From Gammaproteobacteria bacterium (GTDB lineage Bacteria; Pseudomonadota; Gammaproteobacteria; Chromatiales; Chromatiaceae), in NCBI GenBank assembly GCA_029287695.1, contig JARFQQ010000017.1, forward strand, positions 1 to 13,677: a stretch of DNA of 13,677 bases, read 5' to 3'. Below the pieces are notes generated by a model, which saw only the letters and a list, made by a program, of their open reading frames with translations, ran no database searches and was not told where the DNA came from. Both the position numbers and the translations under genes were made by a program. Of the stretch, positions 1 to 9,418 are shown in pieces. How positions within the stretch are numbered: the stretch's first letter is position 1; the number at the start of each line of letters is the position of its first letter.

Positions 1-1
1 A

Positions 2-925
2 CTCGGTCTCGAGCGCAACACGCTCAAGGTCGGCATCATGGACGAGGAGCGCCGCACCACGGTCAACCTCAAGGAGTGCATCCGGGCCGCGAGGGAGCGC
101 GTCATCTTCATCAACACCGGCTTTCTCGACCGCACCGGTGACGAAATGCACACGAGCATGGAGGCAGGCGCCATGATGCGCAAGGGCGATATGAAGACGG
201 CACCCTGGATCCTTGCCTACGAGGACTGGAATGTCGATATCGGACTTGAATGCGGTCTCGGCGGCAAGGCCCAGATCGGCAAGGGCATGTGGGCGATGCC
301 TGATCTCATGCACAGCATGATCGAAACAAAGATCGCGCATCCGATGGCCGGCGCGAACTGCGCCTGGGTCCCCTCGCCTGCCGCTGCCACGCTGCATGCC
401 ATGCACTATCACAGGGTGAATGTTTTCCAGCGCCAGGCCGAGCTTGCCACGCGCGAGCGGGCAAGCCTCGACGATATCCTGACGATACCCCTGCACCCGG
501 ACCCGCACTCGCTCACAGCGGAGGAGATACAGCAGGAGCTCGACAACAACGCCCAGGGGATCCTGGGTTACGTGGTGCGATGGATCGACCAGGGCGTCGG
601 CTGCTCCAAGGTGCCCGACATCAGCGATGTCGGCCTCATGGAAGATCGCGCGACACTGCGTATCTCGAGCCAGCACATGGCCAACTGGCTGCATCATGGC
701 ATCTGTACCGAAGAGCTGGTGCTCGAGACGTTCAAACGCATGGCTGCCGTCGTCGACGCCCAGAATGCCGGTGACCCGGTCTACCGCCCCATGGCGCCGG
801 CTTGCGACGGCATCGCTTTCAGGGCCGCGCTCGATCTGGTGCTGAAAGGCCGCGAGCAACCGAACGGCTATACCGAGCCGCTCCTTCATGCACGCCGCCT
901 CGAACTCAAGGCAGCATCGAAATAA
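2..925 (+). CDS. glcB: Malate synthase G, C-terminal part (5' end outside window)
   Basis: Malate synthase condenses glyoxylate with acetyl-CoA to give malate in the glyoxylate shunt; it is a cytosolic single-chain enzyme. The reading frame is open from the left edge, and the 12 codons before the first internal ATG at 38 already read as family sequence ([12 protein letters not shown]), so that ATG is not the start. About 307 residues are present, roughly the last 40% of a protein of about 720. Visible motifs are MDEERRT and FLDRTGDE (Mg-binding Glu and Asp region), [17 protein letters not shown] with its conserved Cys, [14 protein letters not shown] holding the catalytic Asp, and [11 protein letters not shown] near the C-terminus. 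All key residues of the G isoform in this part are intact. The malic enzyme gene follows after 20 bases, so the two are probably co-transcribed. Seen: motifs and frame. Inferred: the missing N-terminal part. Confidence 0.96.
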   Translation, partial: LGLERNTLKVGIMDEERRTTVNLKECIRAARERVIFINTGFLDRTGDEMHTSMEAGAMMRKGDMKTAPWILAYEDWNVDIGLECGLGGKAQIGKGMWAMPDLMHSMIETKIAHPMAGANCAWVPSPAAATLHAMHYHRVNVFQRQAELATRERASLDDILTIPLHPDPHSLTAEEIQQELDNNAQGILGYVVRWIDQGVGCSKVPDISDVGLMEDRATLRISSQHMANWLHHGICTEELVLETFKRMAAVVDAQNAGDPVYRPMAPACDGIAFRAALDLVLKGREQPNGYTEPLLHARRLELKAASK

Positions 926-945
926 CCAGCAGCGGAAAGCAGAAC

Positions 946-2694
946 ATGCCACAACTCAGCCCGTACATCTCCTACAAGACCGACGAAAAGGGCAACGGCT
1001 ATCTCGAGATAGCGCTGCGCGGTTTTCCGATGTTGCGCATGTCTGCACTCAACAAGGGGACAGCCTTCACGCGTGAGGAGCGCGCCGCCTTCAGTCTCGA
1101 AGGGCTTCTGCCGCCGCGCGTGACGACACTCGATGACCAGGTTCGCCGGGTTTACCAGGGCTACCTGAAACTCGATGATGATATCGAGAAGTACCAGTAT
1201 CTGCGTGCCTGCCAGGAACGTTCAGAGGTGATTTTCTTCAAGCTGCTGGAGCAGCATCTCGACGAGATGATGCCGATCGTCTATACGCCCACGGTCGGCA
1301 AGGCCGTGCAGCATTACAGTGATCTCTACCAGCGCCCGCGCGGGCTCACAGTCTCCGTTCTCGGGATCGACCATATCGACCAGGTAGTGGACGATTACCC
1401 CTGGCATGACGTACGCATGATCGTCGCCACCGACTCCTCGGCGATTCTCGGCATCGGCGACCAGGGCGTTGGTGGCCTCGCGATTTCCATCGGCAAACTC
1501 GCGCTCTACACGGCTGGCGGAGGCCTGAGCCCGTTCCATACTATGCCGGTCTGCCTCGATGTCGGCACCAACAACGAGAAGCTTCTGAATGACCCGAACT
1601 ACCTCGGCGTGCACCGCAAGCGTCTCTCGGGCGATGCCTATTTCGACATGCTCGACAGGTTCGTCGACAGCGTCCAGCGACGATGGCCAAAGGCTGTCAT
1701 CCAGTGGGAGGACTTTGCCAAGGATGTCGCCTGCAAGGTGCTCGAACGCTACAAGGAGAGAGTCCCCTGCTTCAATGACGATATCCAGGGAACCGGCGCC
1801 GTCGTCCTCGCCGGCCTGCTGTCCGCCTGCAAGAAACTCGGGCAGAAGCTCTCGGAGCAACGCATCGTCGTCGTCGGCGCCGGTGCCGGTGGCGTCGGTG
1901 TCGCCAGGGCCATCCAGGAAGGCCTCGTTCACGAGGGACTGAATCGCGAGCAGGCACGTCGCCAGATGTTCGTCATGGACGCTGCCGGCCTCGTCGTGGA
2001 GGAATTCATCGAACCGGACAGCTACCAGCAGCCTGTTTCACAGTTCAGTTCGACATACGCTGACTGGAGCATCGCCGGCGACCGGCCATCGCTCATGGAA
2101 GTGCTGGACCAGGCGGAGCCAACGATCCTGCTCGGCCTGACGGGTGTCGGGGGGCTCTTCAGCCGCGAAATCATCGAGAGGATGGCTGCCAACTGTGAAC
2201 ACCCGATCATCTTCCCGCTCTCGAATCCGACGGCCAACTGCGAGGCTGTTCCGGAAGAGATCATCAGATGGACGGACGGCAAGGCGCTTGTCGCGGCCGG
2301 CAGCCCCTTCGGGCCGGTCGACTACGAAGGCGCCATGCATGCCATCGGCCAGGGCAACAACGCTTTCGTTTTTCCGGGCATCGGCTTTGCCGCGGTTCTT
2401 GGAAAGTGCCGGCGCATCACGGAAGCCATGATCCTGGAGTCAGCCTATGCCGTTGCGGATTACACCGACAAGCATCACCTGCACAAGGGACTTTTCTTTC
2501 CGCCGATCTCTGAACTGCGTAACGTGAGCCTCTATGTCACAGAGCGGGTATTGCGTGTGGCGCTCGAGGAGGGTTCCTCCACGCGTACGGATCTCGATGA
2601 TGTAGACTTGAGAGAATATGTCCGCTCCCGGGCGTGGGAGGCCGGTTACCTGCCATTCATGCCCGCATCCAGCAAGTCGGAGGAACCCGGATGA
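946..2694 (+). CDS. maeA: NAD-type malic enzyme (malate dehydrogenase, oxaloacetate-decarboxylating)
   Basis: Oxidatively decarboxylates malate to pyruvate and CO2 with reduction of NAD(P). The frame is open upstream to 802, but that part overlaps glcB and does not resemble the family. The ATG at 946 gives 582 residues, close to the roughly 565 of E. coli MaeA (SfcA). The N-terminal malic domain has YTPTVGKA (catalytic Tyr113) and GGLAISIGKLALYTAGGG (catalytic Lys184). Metal ligands are in QWEDFAK (Glu255, Asp256) and CFNDDIQGTG (Asp279). The dinucleotide fold starts with VVVGAGAGGVG at 308-318. The large single-domain architecture without a phosphotransacetylase tail fits the NAD-type class; NAD versus NADP preference cannot be read safely. 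The ribosome-binding sequence is weak (AGCGGAAAG). It lies 20 bases after glcB, and its stop overlaps the next start in ATGA, which indicates an operon. Confidence 0.95.
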   Translation: MPQLSPYISYKTDEKGNGYLEIALRGFPMLRMSALNKGTAFTREERAAFSLEGLLPPRVTTLDDQVRRVYQGYLKLDDDIEKYQYLRACQERSEVIFFKLLEQHLDEMMPIVYTPTVGKAVQHYSDLYQRPRGLTVSVLGIDHIDQVVDDYPWHDVRMIVATDSSAILGIGDQGVGGLAISIGKLALYTAGGGLSPFHTMPVCLDVGTNNEKLLNDPNYLGVHRKRLSGDAYFDMLDRFVDSVQRRWPKAVIQWEDFAKDVACKVLERYKERVPCFNDDIQGTGAVVLAGLLSACKKLGQKLSEQRIVVVGAGAGGVGVARAIQEGLVHEGLNREQARRQMFVMDAAGLVVEEFIEPDSYQQPVSQFSSTYADWSIAGDRPSLMEVLDQAEPTILLGLTGVGGLFSREIIERMAANCEHPIIFPLSNPTANCEAVPEEIIRWTDGKALVAAGSPFGPVDYEGAMHAIGQGNNAFVFPGIGFAAVLGKCRRITEAMILESAYAVADYTDKHHLHKGLFFPPISELRNVSLYVTERVLRVALEEGSSTRTDLDDVDLREYVRSRAWEAGYLPFMPASSKSEEPG

Positions 2695-3116
2695 CAACAG
2701 AGATGCATGATCTCTCGCCCCAGCAGGCAGCGCAGATGCTCAGTGATGACCCGCGAGCCGTCCTCGTGGATATCCGCTCCTCGATGGAATTTCTTTTTGT
2801 CGGCCATCCCGTCGGCGCCGTGCATATCCCCTGGATCGACGAACCTGACTGGGACATCAATCCGCATTTTGTAACCGAGGTGCGCAAACTCATGCTTGGC
2901 GGTCAAAGTTGCGACACAGAGGATAACTGCGCCCCTGTCATCCTCATCTGCCGTAGCGGCAAGCGTTCGAAGGAAGCAGGACGCGCACTCGCTGAAGCCG
3001 GCCTCAAGGGTGTCTATCACGTCGACGAGGGCTTCGAGGGCGAACTCAACGAACATCACCAGCGCAGCAGTGTCGGAGGCTGGCGTTTTCACGGCTTGCC
3101 CTGGGAACAGTGCTGA
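2691..3116 (+). CDS. Single-domain rhodanese (sulfurtransferase-like)
   Basis: A 141-residue protein with one rhodanese domain. Such proteins carry sulfane sulfur as a persulfide on the active-site cysteine. The loop is VILICRSGKRSKEAG, with Cys87 as the nucleophile followed by the usual six-residue cradle. The N-terminal half has VLVDIRSSMEF and the GAVHIPW motif, and an acidic VDEGFEGE segment follows. No signal peptide or membrane segment is visible, so it is probably cytosolic. The start at 2691 is set by a strong Shine-Dalgarno GGAGGA at 2679-2684 (6-base spacing) and the 4-base ATGA overlap with the malic enzyme stop, implying translational coupling. The longer open frame from 2634 overlaps maeA needlessly. 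The sulfur donor and acceptor are unknown. A TSUP transporter, a family with many sulfur-compound members, lies downstream, but a functional link is only inference. Confidence 0.9.
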   Translation: MTTEMHDLSPQQAAQMLSDDPRAVLVDIRSSMEFLFVGHPVGAVHIPWIDEPDWDINPHFVTEVRKLMLGGQSCDTEDNCAPVILICRSGKRSKEAGRALAEAGLKGVYHVDEGFEGELNEHHQRSSVGGWRFHGLPWEQC

Positions 3117-3231
3117 ACACCCGGCCTGTAACCTCGCCTGCATCGCCTGGAAACCCGGTCACTCCTGACAGACCCGACTCCCTCCCTGCATTTTTTCCCG
3201 CAGATGTTGACATTTGAGTGACATTCGCCAC

Positions 3232-3257
3232 TTGGCATTCACAAAATGCTCTATACT
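3232..3257 (+). promoter_or_regulatory. Candidate sigma-70 promoter upstream of the leader/TSUP region
   Basis: TATACT at 3252-3257 is a good -10 element. TTGGCA at 3232-3237 is a fair -35, but the spacer is only 14 bases, so the -35 may be unused and an activator needed. Direct repeats TGACATT (3208-3214 and 3219-3225, period 11) lie just upstream, where an activator would sit. A perfect TTGACA at 3207-3212 overlaps the first repeat but has no -10 at the right distance. The promoter would give a leader of about 550 bases before the TSUP start. This is inference from short motifs. Confidence 0.35.
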
Positions 3258-3422
3258 TCGGTTAATCCGGAAAAAACACCATAACAAGAACGGCAGCTTT
3301 ACTCTCCCTGGGATAACAGCTAGCCAATAATCCGGTGCTGGCTTGGTTTGACGAGAAGATGACTCTTTTATCACGCTCAGGTTTTAAGAGGTGGACATCA
3401 TGTCAATCAGAGTACTTTTGTG

Positions 3423-3446
3423 CTCCTGCGACTTCGTGCGCAGGAG
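3423..3446 (+). repeat. Perfect 8-bp inverted repeat (hairpin) in the leader
   Basis: CTCCTGCG (3423-3430) and CGCAGGAG (3439-3446) form a perfect stem with an 8-base loop, extendable by two G-U pairs outside. No T run follows, so it is not an ordinary intrinsic terminator. It lies 20 bases inside the small open frame that starts at 3400 behind a good Shine-Dalgarno, a position where ribosome movement could change its folding. Confidence 0.6.
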
Positions 3447-3813
3447 TGGAAGCCAGTTAACCAGACACTCCTCGTTGCCCGGACGGGACTATACATCCAG
3501 TCGTACCGGAGTTTTACGAACACCGCATCTGTATCCCATGCAGGCTCCGTCGCCTCCGCATGCGGGGACTGACTCCCTCTTGCAGACATCGCCTGCCGGG
3601 CTGGCGAAGGCTTCCCCGTGCCGCTCCCGAATGAGAGACGTCAGTCGTGCGACAGCGATGACTCGTCGACTCTGAAGCCACTGCCGGGAAGAGTTACACC
3701 CCTCAATTCATCAACAGGTTTCCGCAGCCCTGCATTCGGAACTTTCTGAATGGCCGGCAAGAACACCGGGATGCGGACAGGTTATTCAGTAACGGAATCA
3801 AGGACTGTAAACA

Positions 3814-4548
3814 ATGAACGAAGTATTCGAACTCTCGCACCTTCTGCCGATCGTCATGATCATAACGGCGGCCTATATCGTGCGTGGCATCGCGGGTTTT
3901 GGCTCCGGTCTTATTGCCATTCCCCTGCTTGCCTTTTTCCTGCCGCTCTCTGTGGCGGTGCCGATCGTGGTACTGCTGGATTATCTCTCCTCTTTCAGCC
4001 AGGGAATGAAAAACCATGAAGCCATCGAATGGAAGGAGATCATCCCCCTGCTCCCCTATACCCTGATCGGTATTTTCACTGCGCTTTTCGTCTTCAAGTA
4101 TGTCGACGCCAACCTGTTGCCAAAGATCATGGGTGTCTTCATCATCGTCTTCGCTATCTACACGCTGCTCTCCGTGAGCGTGAAGTCGGGTTATTCGCGC
4201 AAGTGGGCCGCACCCGCCGGTGGCTTTGGCGGCCTGATCGGGACACTCTTCGGCACCGGTGGTCCTTTTTACGTCATCTATCTCAAGCTCAGGGGACTCG
4301 ACAAGACAAGGTTTCGCGCAACATTCGCGGCCATCTTCATCATGGACGGCACTGTTCGCCTCTTTGGCTATATCGGGCTGGGTTTTTTCAACGGCAGAAC
4401 GCTTCCACTCGTCGCAGTGACGATCCCTGTGATGGCCGTTGCTCTCTGGCTGGGAGGACGCATTCACACGAGCCTGAGCCAGCAGGCCTTCCAGCGTGCA
4501 ATCAGCGTCTTGCTGATCGCGAGTGGTTTTGTCCTGATCGGAAAGTAG
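3814..4548 (+). CDS. TSUP (TauE/SafE) family membrane transporter
   Basis: A 244-residue integral membrane protein, the usual size for the TSUP/DUF81 family, whose members export or import small anions such as sulfite, sulfoacetate and other organosulfur compounds. Several hydrophobic segments can be seen, about residues 10-28, 32-56, 76-95, 103-122, 134-157, 182-192, 196-214 and 228-242. The two family half-repeats are visible: GIAGFGSGLIAIPLL at 25-39 and GGLIGTLFGTGGPFYVIYL at 139-157, followed by the typical LRGLDKTRFRATFA. The start at 3814 follows AAGGA at 3800-3804. No signal peptide is expected. The gene stands alone, with about 700 non-coding bases upstream and the convergent acnB downstream. 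The nearby rhodanese gene hints at sulfur, but the substrate cannot be told from the sequence. Confidence 0.9.
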   Translation: MNEVFELSHLLPIVMIITAAYIVRGIAGFGSGLIAIPLLAFFLPLSVAVPIVVLLDYLSSFSQGMKNHEAIEWKEIIPLLPYTLIGIFTALFVFKYVDANLLPKIMGVFIIVFAIYTLLSVSVKSGYSRKWAAPAGGFGGLIGTLFGTGGPFYVIYLKLRGLDKTRFRATFAAIFIMDGTVRLFGYIGLGFFNGRTLPLVAVTIPVMAVALWLGGRIHTSLSQQAFQRAISVLLIASGFVLIGK

Positions 4549-4576
4549 CCAGCGAAAACCCTTCGGGCCCGGCCAT

Positions 4577-4613
4577 GGGGGAATAACCCCCTCTTCCGTC
4601 AGAGGAAGAGGGG
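4577..4613. terminator. Hairpin between convergent TSUP and acnB genes
   Basis: CCCCTCTTCC (4588-4597) and GGAAGAGGGG (4604-4613) form a perfect 10-bp stem with a 6-base loop, placed between two convergent stops, so it can serve both strands. No long T run follows on either side; the minus strand has only a short TTATT. An overlapping alternative hairpin is possible: GGGGG (4577-4581), loop AATAA, CCCCC (4587-4591). The two cannot form together because they share the C run. Confidence 0.65.
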
Positions 4614-4630
4614 CAAAGCAACAGGCGGTA

Positions 4631-7243
4631 TCAGGAGGCGGAAGCGATATCTGCCACCGGGATCACAACGTTAGCCGCCGCCTCCTGGTAGTTTTCCATC
4701 TGGTGGAAATTGAGGTAGCGGTAAACCTCGCTTGCCATGGTATCGATATTCTTCGCATAGGCCTGGTACTCCTCGACAGTCGGCAGCTTGCCGAGAATCG
4801 CAGCGACAGCTGCGAGCTCCGCAGACGCCAGGTAGACATTCGCGCCCGTACCAAGCCTGTTCGGGAAGTTGCGTGTCGAGGTCGAGACAGCCGTGCTGTT
4901 CTCCTTGATGCGCGCCTGGTTACCCATGCAGAGTGAACAGCCTGGCGTTTCGATGCGCGCGCCCATGCGTCCGAAGATGTTGTAGTACCCCTCTTCCGTG
5001 AGCTGCGCCTGGTCCATGCGTGTGGGTGGCGCGATCCATAGCCTCGTCGGCAGCTCCTTGCCATACTGCTCGAGCAGCTTGCCTGCGGCACGAAAGTGAC
5101 CGATGTTTGTCATGCAGGAACCGATGAAGACCTCGTCGACCTTGTCACCGGCAACGTCCGACAGCAGGCGGGCATCGTCCGGATCGTTTGGAGCACAGAG
5201 AATGGGCTCCCTGATCTCGTTGAGGTCGATCTCAATCACCTCGGCATAGTCAGCATCGGAGTCTGCGCGCATCAGGTTCGGGTTGGCAATCCACTCCTCC
5301 ATTGCCTCGATGCGACGCGAGATGGTGCGCTCGTCGCCATAGCCTTCGGAAAGCATCCACTTGAGCATGACGATATTCGACTCGAGATACTCAGTGACAG
5401 ACTCCTCGGAGAGTGTGATAGTGCAACCGCCGGCGGACCGCTCCGCGGAGGCATCGGACAGTTCGAACGCCTGCTCCACCGTCAGGTTCTCGAGACCCTC
5501 GATTTCGAGAATACGGCCGTTGTAGACATTCTTCTTGCCCTTCTTCTCGACCGTCAGCAGTCCCTTCTGGATGGCATAGTAGGGGATCGCATGCACCAGG
5601 TCGCGCAGCGTGATGCCGGGTTGCATCTCGCCCTTGAAGCGGACAAGCACCGACTCCGGCATGTCCAGCGGCATGACGCCGGTCGCAGCCGCGAAAGCGA
5701 CAAGCCCGGAGCCCGCAGGAAAGGAGATCCCGAGAGGGAAACGCGTATGGGAGTCACCGCCCGTGCCAACCGTGTCGGGCAGCAGCATCCGGTTCAGCCA
5801 GGAGTGAATGATACCGTCACCCGGGCGCAGGGAGACCCCACCCCGGTTCATGATAAAATCCGGCAGCGTATGGTGCGTATCGACATCGACAGGTTTCGGG
5901 TATGCCGCGGTATGGCAGAAGGATTGCATGACGAGATCGGCTGAAAAGCCGAGGCAGGCGAGATCCTTGAGTTCATCACGGGTCATCGGCCCGGTCGTAT
6001 CCTGGGACCCGACCGTTGTCATGCGCGGTTCGCAGTACATGCCCGGGCGCACGCCCTCCGTCCCGCACGCCTTGCCAACCATCTTCTGTGCCAGGGTGTA
6101 GCCCTTGCTGGAGGCCTCGGGGTCTTTCGGCATGCGAAACAGGTCAGACGGCGGCAGGCCAAGCGCTTCACGCGCGCGTGCCGTCAATCCGCGACCGATA
6201 ATGAGCGGGATGCGGCCGTTGGCACGCACCTCGTCGAGAATGACATCGGTTTTCAGTGTGAACTCGCTGATCACCTCGTCCGTGCCGTGACGCTTGACGA
6301 CCCCCTCGTAGGGATAGACATCGATCACATCGCCCATCTCCATGTTCGTGACATCCATCTCGATCGGCAGCGCACCTGCGTCTTCCATGGTGTTGAAGAA
6401 GATCGGGGCAATCTTGCCACCGAAGCAGAAGCCGCCATCGCGTTTGTTCGGGATGAATGGAATGTCATTGCCCATGTGCCAGAGGACGGAGTTGGTTGCA
6501 GATTTACGCGATGATCCCGTACCCACGACATCCCCGACATAGGCCAGCGGGAAGCCCTTCTCCTTGAGCTCGACGATTTTCGACAGCGGACCAATCTCAC
6601 CCTGCTGGTCCGGCTCGATGCCCTCGCGCGCCATTTTCAACATGGCATTCGCATGCAGCGGGATGTCGGGACGCGACCAGGCATCCTGTGCCGGCGAAAG
6701 ATCATCGGTGTTGGTTTCACCCGGCACCTTGAAGACCGTTACCGTGATTTTTTCGGCCAGCTCTGGGTTGGAAGTGAACCACTCGGCATTGGCCCAGGAT
6801 TCCATGACGGCCTTTGCGTTGGCATTACCCGCGTCGGCTTTCTCCTTGACGTCATAGAAGGCATCGAACATCAGCAGTGTGTGCGACAGCCCTTTTGCCG
6901 TGATCGGTCCCAGTTCTTCATCGTCGAGCAGCTGGACCATCGGCTCGATGTTGTAGCCGCCGAGCATGGTACCGAGCAGCTCGGTCGCCTCGGCCTTCGA
7001 GACCAGCGGAGATTCGGCTTCGCCCTTCGCAACTGCCGCCAGGAACCCGGCCTTGATATAGGCTGCCTCGTCGACACCGGCGGGAACGCGATTTTTCAGC
7101 AGATCGAGAATGAAGGCCTCATCGCCCGCAGGCGGGTTCTTGAGCAGCTCGACAAGCACCGCGACCTGTTCCGAATCCAGCGGCTTGGGTGGCACACCCT
7201 CGGCGGCGCGCTCCTGCACGTGTTTCCTGTAGGCTTCTAGCAT
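4631..7243 (-). CDS. acnB: Aconitate hydratase B (bifunctional aconitase / 2-methylisocitrate dehydratase)
   Basis: AcnB interconverts citrate and isocitrate through a [4Fe-4S] cluster in the TCA and glyoxylate cycles. Family members also hydrate 2-methylaconitate, and the apoprotein can bind mRNA. The protein is 870 residues (E. coli about 865). The N-terminal HEAT-like domain covers about 1-160, followed by the swivel domain ([19 protein letters not shown]) and then the catalytic core ([38 protein letters not shown]). Cluster ligands are Cys710 in [19 protein letters not shown] and Cys769 and Cys772 in [15 protein letters not shown], at the same numbers as in E. coli. The start follows GGAGAGA (complement of 7249-7255). 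It is transcribed in the same direction as acs, 228 bases downstream of it; a hairpin and a promoter candidate in the gap suggest its own transcription start. Nothing is broken or missing. Confidence 0.97.
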   Translation of the reverse strand: MLEAYRKHVQERAAEGVPPKPLDSEQVAVLVELLKNPPAGDEAFILDLLKNRVPAGVDEAAYIKAGFLAAVAKGEAESPLVSKAEATELLGTMLGGYNIEPMVQLLDDEELGPITAKGLSHTLLMFDAFYDVKEKADAGNANAKAVMESWANAEWFTSNPELAEKITVTVFKVPGETNTDDLSPAQDAWSRPDIPLHANAMLKMAREGIEPDQQGEIGPLSKIVELKEKGFPLAYVGDVVGTGSSRKSATNSVLWHMGNDIPFIPNKRDGGFCFGGKIAPIFFNTMEDAGALPIEMDVTNMEMGDVIDVYPYEGVVKRHGTDEVISEFTLKTDVILDEVRANGRIPLIIGRGLTARAREALGLPPSDLFRMPKDPEASSKGYTLAQKMVGKACGTEGVRPGMYCEPRMTTVGSQDTTGPMTRDELKDLACLGFSADLVMQSFCHTAAYPKPVDVDTHHTLPDFIMNRGGVSLRPGDGIIHSWLNRMLLPDTVGTGGDSHTRFPLGISFPAGSGLVAFAAATGVMPLDMPESVLVRFKGEMQPGITLRDLVHAIPYYAIQKGLLTVEKKGKKNVYNGRILEIEGLENLTVEQAFELSDASAERSAGGCTITLSEESVTEYLESNIVMLKWMLSEGYGDERTISRRIEAMEEWIANPNLMRADSDADYAEVIEIDLNEIREPILCAPNDPDDARLLSDVAGDKVDEVFIGSCMTNIGHFRAAGKLLEQYGKELPTRLWIAPPTRMDQAQLTEEGYYNIFGRMGARIETPGCSLCMGNQARIKENSTAVSTSTRNFPNRLGTGANVYLASAELAAVAAILGKLPTVEEYQAYAKNIDTMASEVYRYLNFHQMENYQEAAANVVIPVADIASAS

Positions 7244-7341
7244 CGGGATCTCTCCGTTATCATGAACTTGTATGAAATTTCGCCGCGGACTTTGCGGCAG
7301 ACACCCTAATGTGTCGACAATTTTGAGAATTCAGGGGGTAT

Positions 7342-7370
7342 ATTCTAGCTCTGGATGGGGATTTTGTACA
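7342..7370 (-). promoter_or_regulatory. Candidate sigma-70 promoter for acnB
   Basis: On the minus strand, TGTACA (complement of 7365-7370; 4 of 6 to consensus) and TAGAAT (complement of 7342-7347; 5 of 6) are separated by exactly 17 bases. It lies about 100 bases before the acnB ATG in an A+T-rich stretch, downstream of the hairpin that probably ends the acs transcript. Position and spacing fit well, but short motifs alone cannot prove use. Confidence 0.45.
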
Positions 7371-7416
7371 GTTTTGTTGACACTTTCGCGATTTCGACTA
7401 AGCCACCCCTGAACGA

Positions 7417-7443
7417 CGAACCCCGCCATTTCGGCGGGGTTCG
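7417..7443 (-). terminator. Strong hairpin downstream of acs
   Basis: CGAACCCCGCC (7417-7427) and GGCGGGGTTCG (7433-7443) form a perfect 11-bp G+C-rich stem with a 5-base loop (ATTTC), about 30 bases after the acs stop on the minus strand. No T run follows on that strand, so termination may be partial or the stem may protect the acs mRNA 3' end. It separates acs from the acnB promoter candidate. Confidence 0.6.
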
Positions 7444-7471
7444 GTTGATGGCGGTAAGCGACCGCAGCCGG

Positions 7472-9418
7472 TTACCTGTTTTCCCTGTTGGCAATGAGGT
7501 CGTCAACGACAGCCGGATCCGCCAGCGTGGAGGTGTCGCCGAGACCATCGATCTCGTTGGCAGCGATCTTGCGCAGGATACGACGCATGATCTTGCCTGA
7601 GCGGGTCTTGGGGAGACCGGGCGCCCACTGGATGATGTTGACCTTGGCGATCGGCCCGATCTCGTTGCGAACCAGCTTGACCAGTTCGGTCTTGAGCTCA
7701 TCGCTGCCCTCCACATCCGCCATGAGTGTGACGTAGGCATAGATTCCCTGCCCTGTCAGATCATGCGGGTAGCCAACGACGGCAGCTTCGGCAACAGCAT
7801 CGTGCAGGACGAGGGCCGATTCGATTTCGGCAGTGCCAAGGCGGTGTCCGGAAACGTTGAGGACATCGTCCACGCGTCCGGTTATCCAGTAATAGCCGTC
7901 CTCGTCGCGACGTGCTCCGTCGCCCGTAAAGTAATAGCCCTTGAACATTGCAAAGTAGGTTTCGAAAAAGCGCTTGTGATCACCGTAGACGGTGCGCATC
8001 ATGGATGGCCAGGGCTGCTTGATCGCGAGGTTGCCCTCAGCCGGGTTGCCTTCGATTTCGTTGCCCTGGTCATCGAGCAGGACGGGCTGCACACCGAAAA
8101 AAGGATTGGTCGCGGAGCCGGGCTTCAGCGGAGTCGCTCCCGGCAGCGGCGTCAGCATGTGTGCGCCGGTTTCTGTCTGCCACCAGGTATCGACGATCGG
8201 GCAGCGCTCCTCGCCGACAACATGGTGGTACCACTCCCAGGCCTCGGGGTTGATGGGTTCACCGACGGTTCCGAGAAGACGCAACGAGCTGCGACTGGTC
8301 TTCTTGACCGGTTCGTCACCGGCCCCCATGAGCGAGCGAATGGCTGTCGGCGCCGTATAGAAGGTGGCGACATTGTGCTTGTCGCAAACCTGCCAGAATC
8401 TGGAAATATCCGGGTAGGTGGGAATGCCCTCGAACATGAGCGTGATGGCACCGTTGGCCAGCGGGCCATAGACGATGTAGGTATGCCCGGTGACCCAGCC
8501 GACGTCGGCAGTACACCAGTAGACCTCTCCGTCCTTGTAGTCGAAGACAAGCTTGTGCGTCATGGCAGCCTGCAGCAGGTAACCGCCGGTTGTGTGGAGC
8601 ACACCCTTCGGCTTGCCGGTAGAGCCCGAGGTATAGAGGATGAAGAGCGGATCATCGGCTTCCATCTCCTCCGGCTCGCATTCGGCGGCCGCTGCCGAGA
8701 CTGCCTCGTGGTACCAGATATCGCGGCCCTCTTTCCACTCGACAGGGTCACCGCCACGCTGAACAACGACGCAGGTATGCACGTTGGGGCAGGCATCGAT
8801 CGCCTTGTCGGCATTCGCCTTGAGGGGAACCTTCTTGCCGCCGCGCATGGACTGGTCCGAGGTGATGACAACCTGGCAGTCGGAGTCCTGGATCCGGCTT
8901 GCAAGCGCATCGGGAGAGAAGCCGCCAAAAACGATGGAATGAACTGCACCGATGCGTGTACAGGCCAGCATTGCGACTGCCGCCTCCGGGATCATAGGGA
9001 GATAGAGCGAGACCCGGTCGCCTTTCTTGACGCCGCGCTCTTTGAGAACGTTGGCGAATTTACACACCTCCGCATGCAATTCGCGGTAGGTGATCTTGCG
9101 ATCCTCGTCCGGATTATCGCCTTCCCAGATAATCGCAACCTGGTCGCCACGCGTTTCGAGATGCCGGTCCAGGCAGTTGTAGGAGACGTTGAGCGTCCCG
9201 CCCTTGAACCAGTTGATGTGCAGGTCATCTTCGCTGAAGCTCCAGTCAAGAACGGTGTCCCATTTCTTGAACCATGTCAGGTACTGTTCTGCCTGCTCGG
9301 CCCAGAAGGTATCTGGATCCTCGACAGATTGCGCGTACATGGCGTTGTACTGTTCAGCCGTGACATTCGCCTGGGCGGCAAAATCAGCAGGTACAGGGTA
9401 GGTTTTTATATCAGACAT
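7472..9418 (-). CDS. acs: Acetyl-CoA synthetase (AMP-forming)
   Basis: Activates acetate to acetyl-CoA by way of acetyl-AMP; the high-affinity acetate uptake enzyme of the cytosol. At 648 residues it matches the family (E. coli 652). The ATP-binding loop [11 protein letters not shown] is at 262-272 and DTWWQTETG at about 410-418, with the Trp pair of the acetate pocket. [29 protein letters not shown] marks the hinge and C-terminal domain. [11 protein letters not shown] carries Lys609, the residue whose acetylation switches off the Salmonella enzyme at the same number, so protein-acetylation control is plausible. The start follows AGGAGA (complement of 9424-9429). The gene is divergent from phaA across 392 bases, so acetate activation and the first PHB step share a control region. 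A hairpin follows the stop. Confidence 0.97.
   Translation of the reverse strand: MSDIKTYPVPADFAAQANVTAEQYNAMYAQSVEDPDTFWAEQAEQYLTWFKKWDTVLDWSFSEDDLHINWFKGGTLNVSYNCLDRHLETRGDQVAIIWEGDNPDEDRKITYRELHAEVCKFANVLKERGVKKGDRVSLYLPMIPEAAVAMLACTRIGAVHSIVFGGFSPDALASRIQDSDCQVVITSDQSMRGGKKVPLKANADKAIDACPNVHTCVVVQRGGDPVEWKEGRDIWYHEAVSAAAAECEPEEMEADDPLFILYTSGSTGKPKGVLHTTGGYLLQAAMTHKLVFDYKDGEVYWCTADVGWVTGHTYIVYGPLANGAITLMFEGIPTYPDISRFWQVCDKHNVATFYTAPTAIRSLMGAGDEPVKKTSRSSLRLLGTVGEPINPEAWEWYHHVVGEERCPIVDTWWQTETGAHMLTPLPGATPLKPGSATNPFFGVQPVLLDDQGNEIEGNPAEGNLAIKQPWPSMMRTVYGDHKRFFETYFAMFKGYYFTGDGARRDEDGYYWITGRVDDVLNVSGHRLGTAEIESALVLHDAVAEAAVVGYPHDLTGQGIYAYVTLMADVEGSDELKTELVKLVRNEIGPIAKVNIIQWAPGLPKTRSGKIMRRILRKIAANEIDGLGDTSTLADPAVVDDLIANRENR

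Larger units (their letters stand above)
3117..3813. other. Long gene-poor region upstream of the TSUP gene
   Basis: Nearly 700 bases without a convincing protein gene. In order it holds T-rich sequence at 3191-3196, direct repeats and a possible promoter around 3207-3257, an 8-bp direct repeat TAATCCGG at 3263-3270 and 3328-3335, a well-placed Shine-Dalgarno (GAGGTG, 3388-3393) before an ATG at 3400, and a strong hairpin at 3423-3446. The open frame 3400-3675 (91 codons) is rich in Ser, Arg, Thr and Pro with no recognisable motif beyond its first residues (MSIRVLLCSCD), and looks non-coding after them. Possible readings are a leader or small RNA, a short leader peptide, or a decayed gene. 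Frames on both strands gave no family I recognise. Confidence 0.6.

Noticed and set aside
1222..1932. 236-codon minus-strand frame inside the malic enzyme gene
   Set aside because: Antisense shadow; no start signal or protein motif, and the sense frame is a complete malic enzyme.
3232..3249. Possible sigma-54 promoter (TTGGCA ... TGC)
   Set aside because: The GG and GC dinucleotides are 14 bases apart instead of the required 12.
3400..3675. 91-codon open frame with a good Shine-Dalgarno as a real gene
   Set aside because: After the first 11 residues the composition is Ser/Arg/Thr/Pro-rich with no motif and unlike the codon use of neighbouring genes; kept only as part of the leader description.
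3703..4467. 254-codon minus-strand frame opposite the TSUP gene
   Set aside because: Its translation is an Asp/Glu/His/Arg-rich mirror of hydrophobic membrane codons, and the sense frame has clear TSUP motifs.
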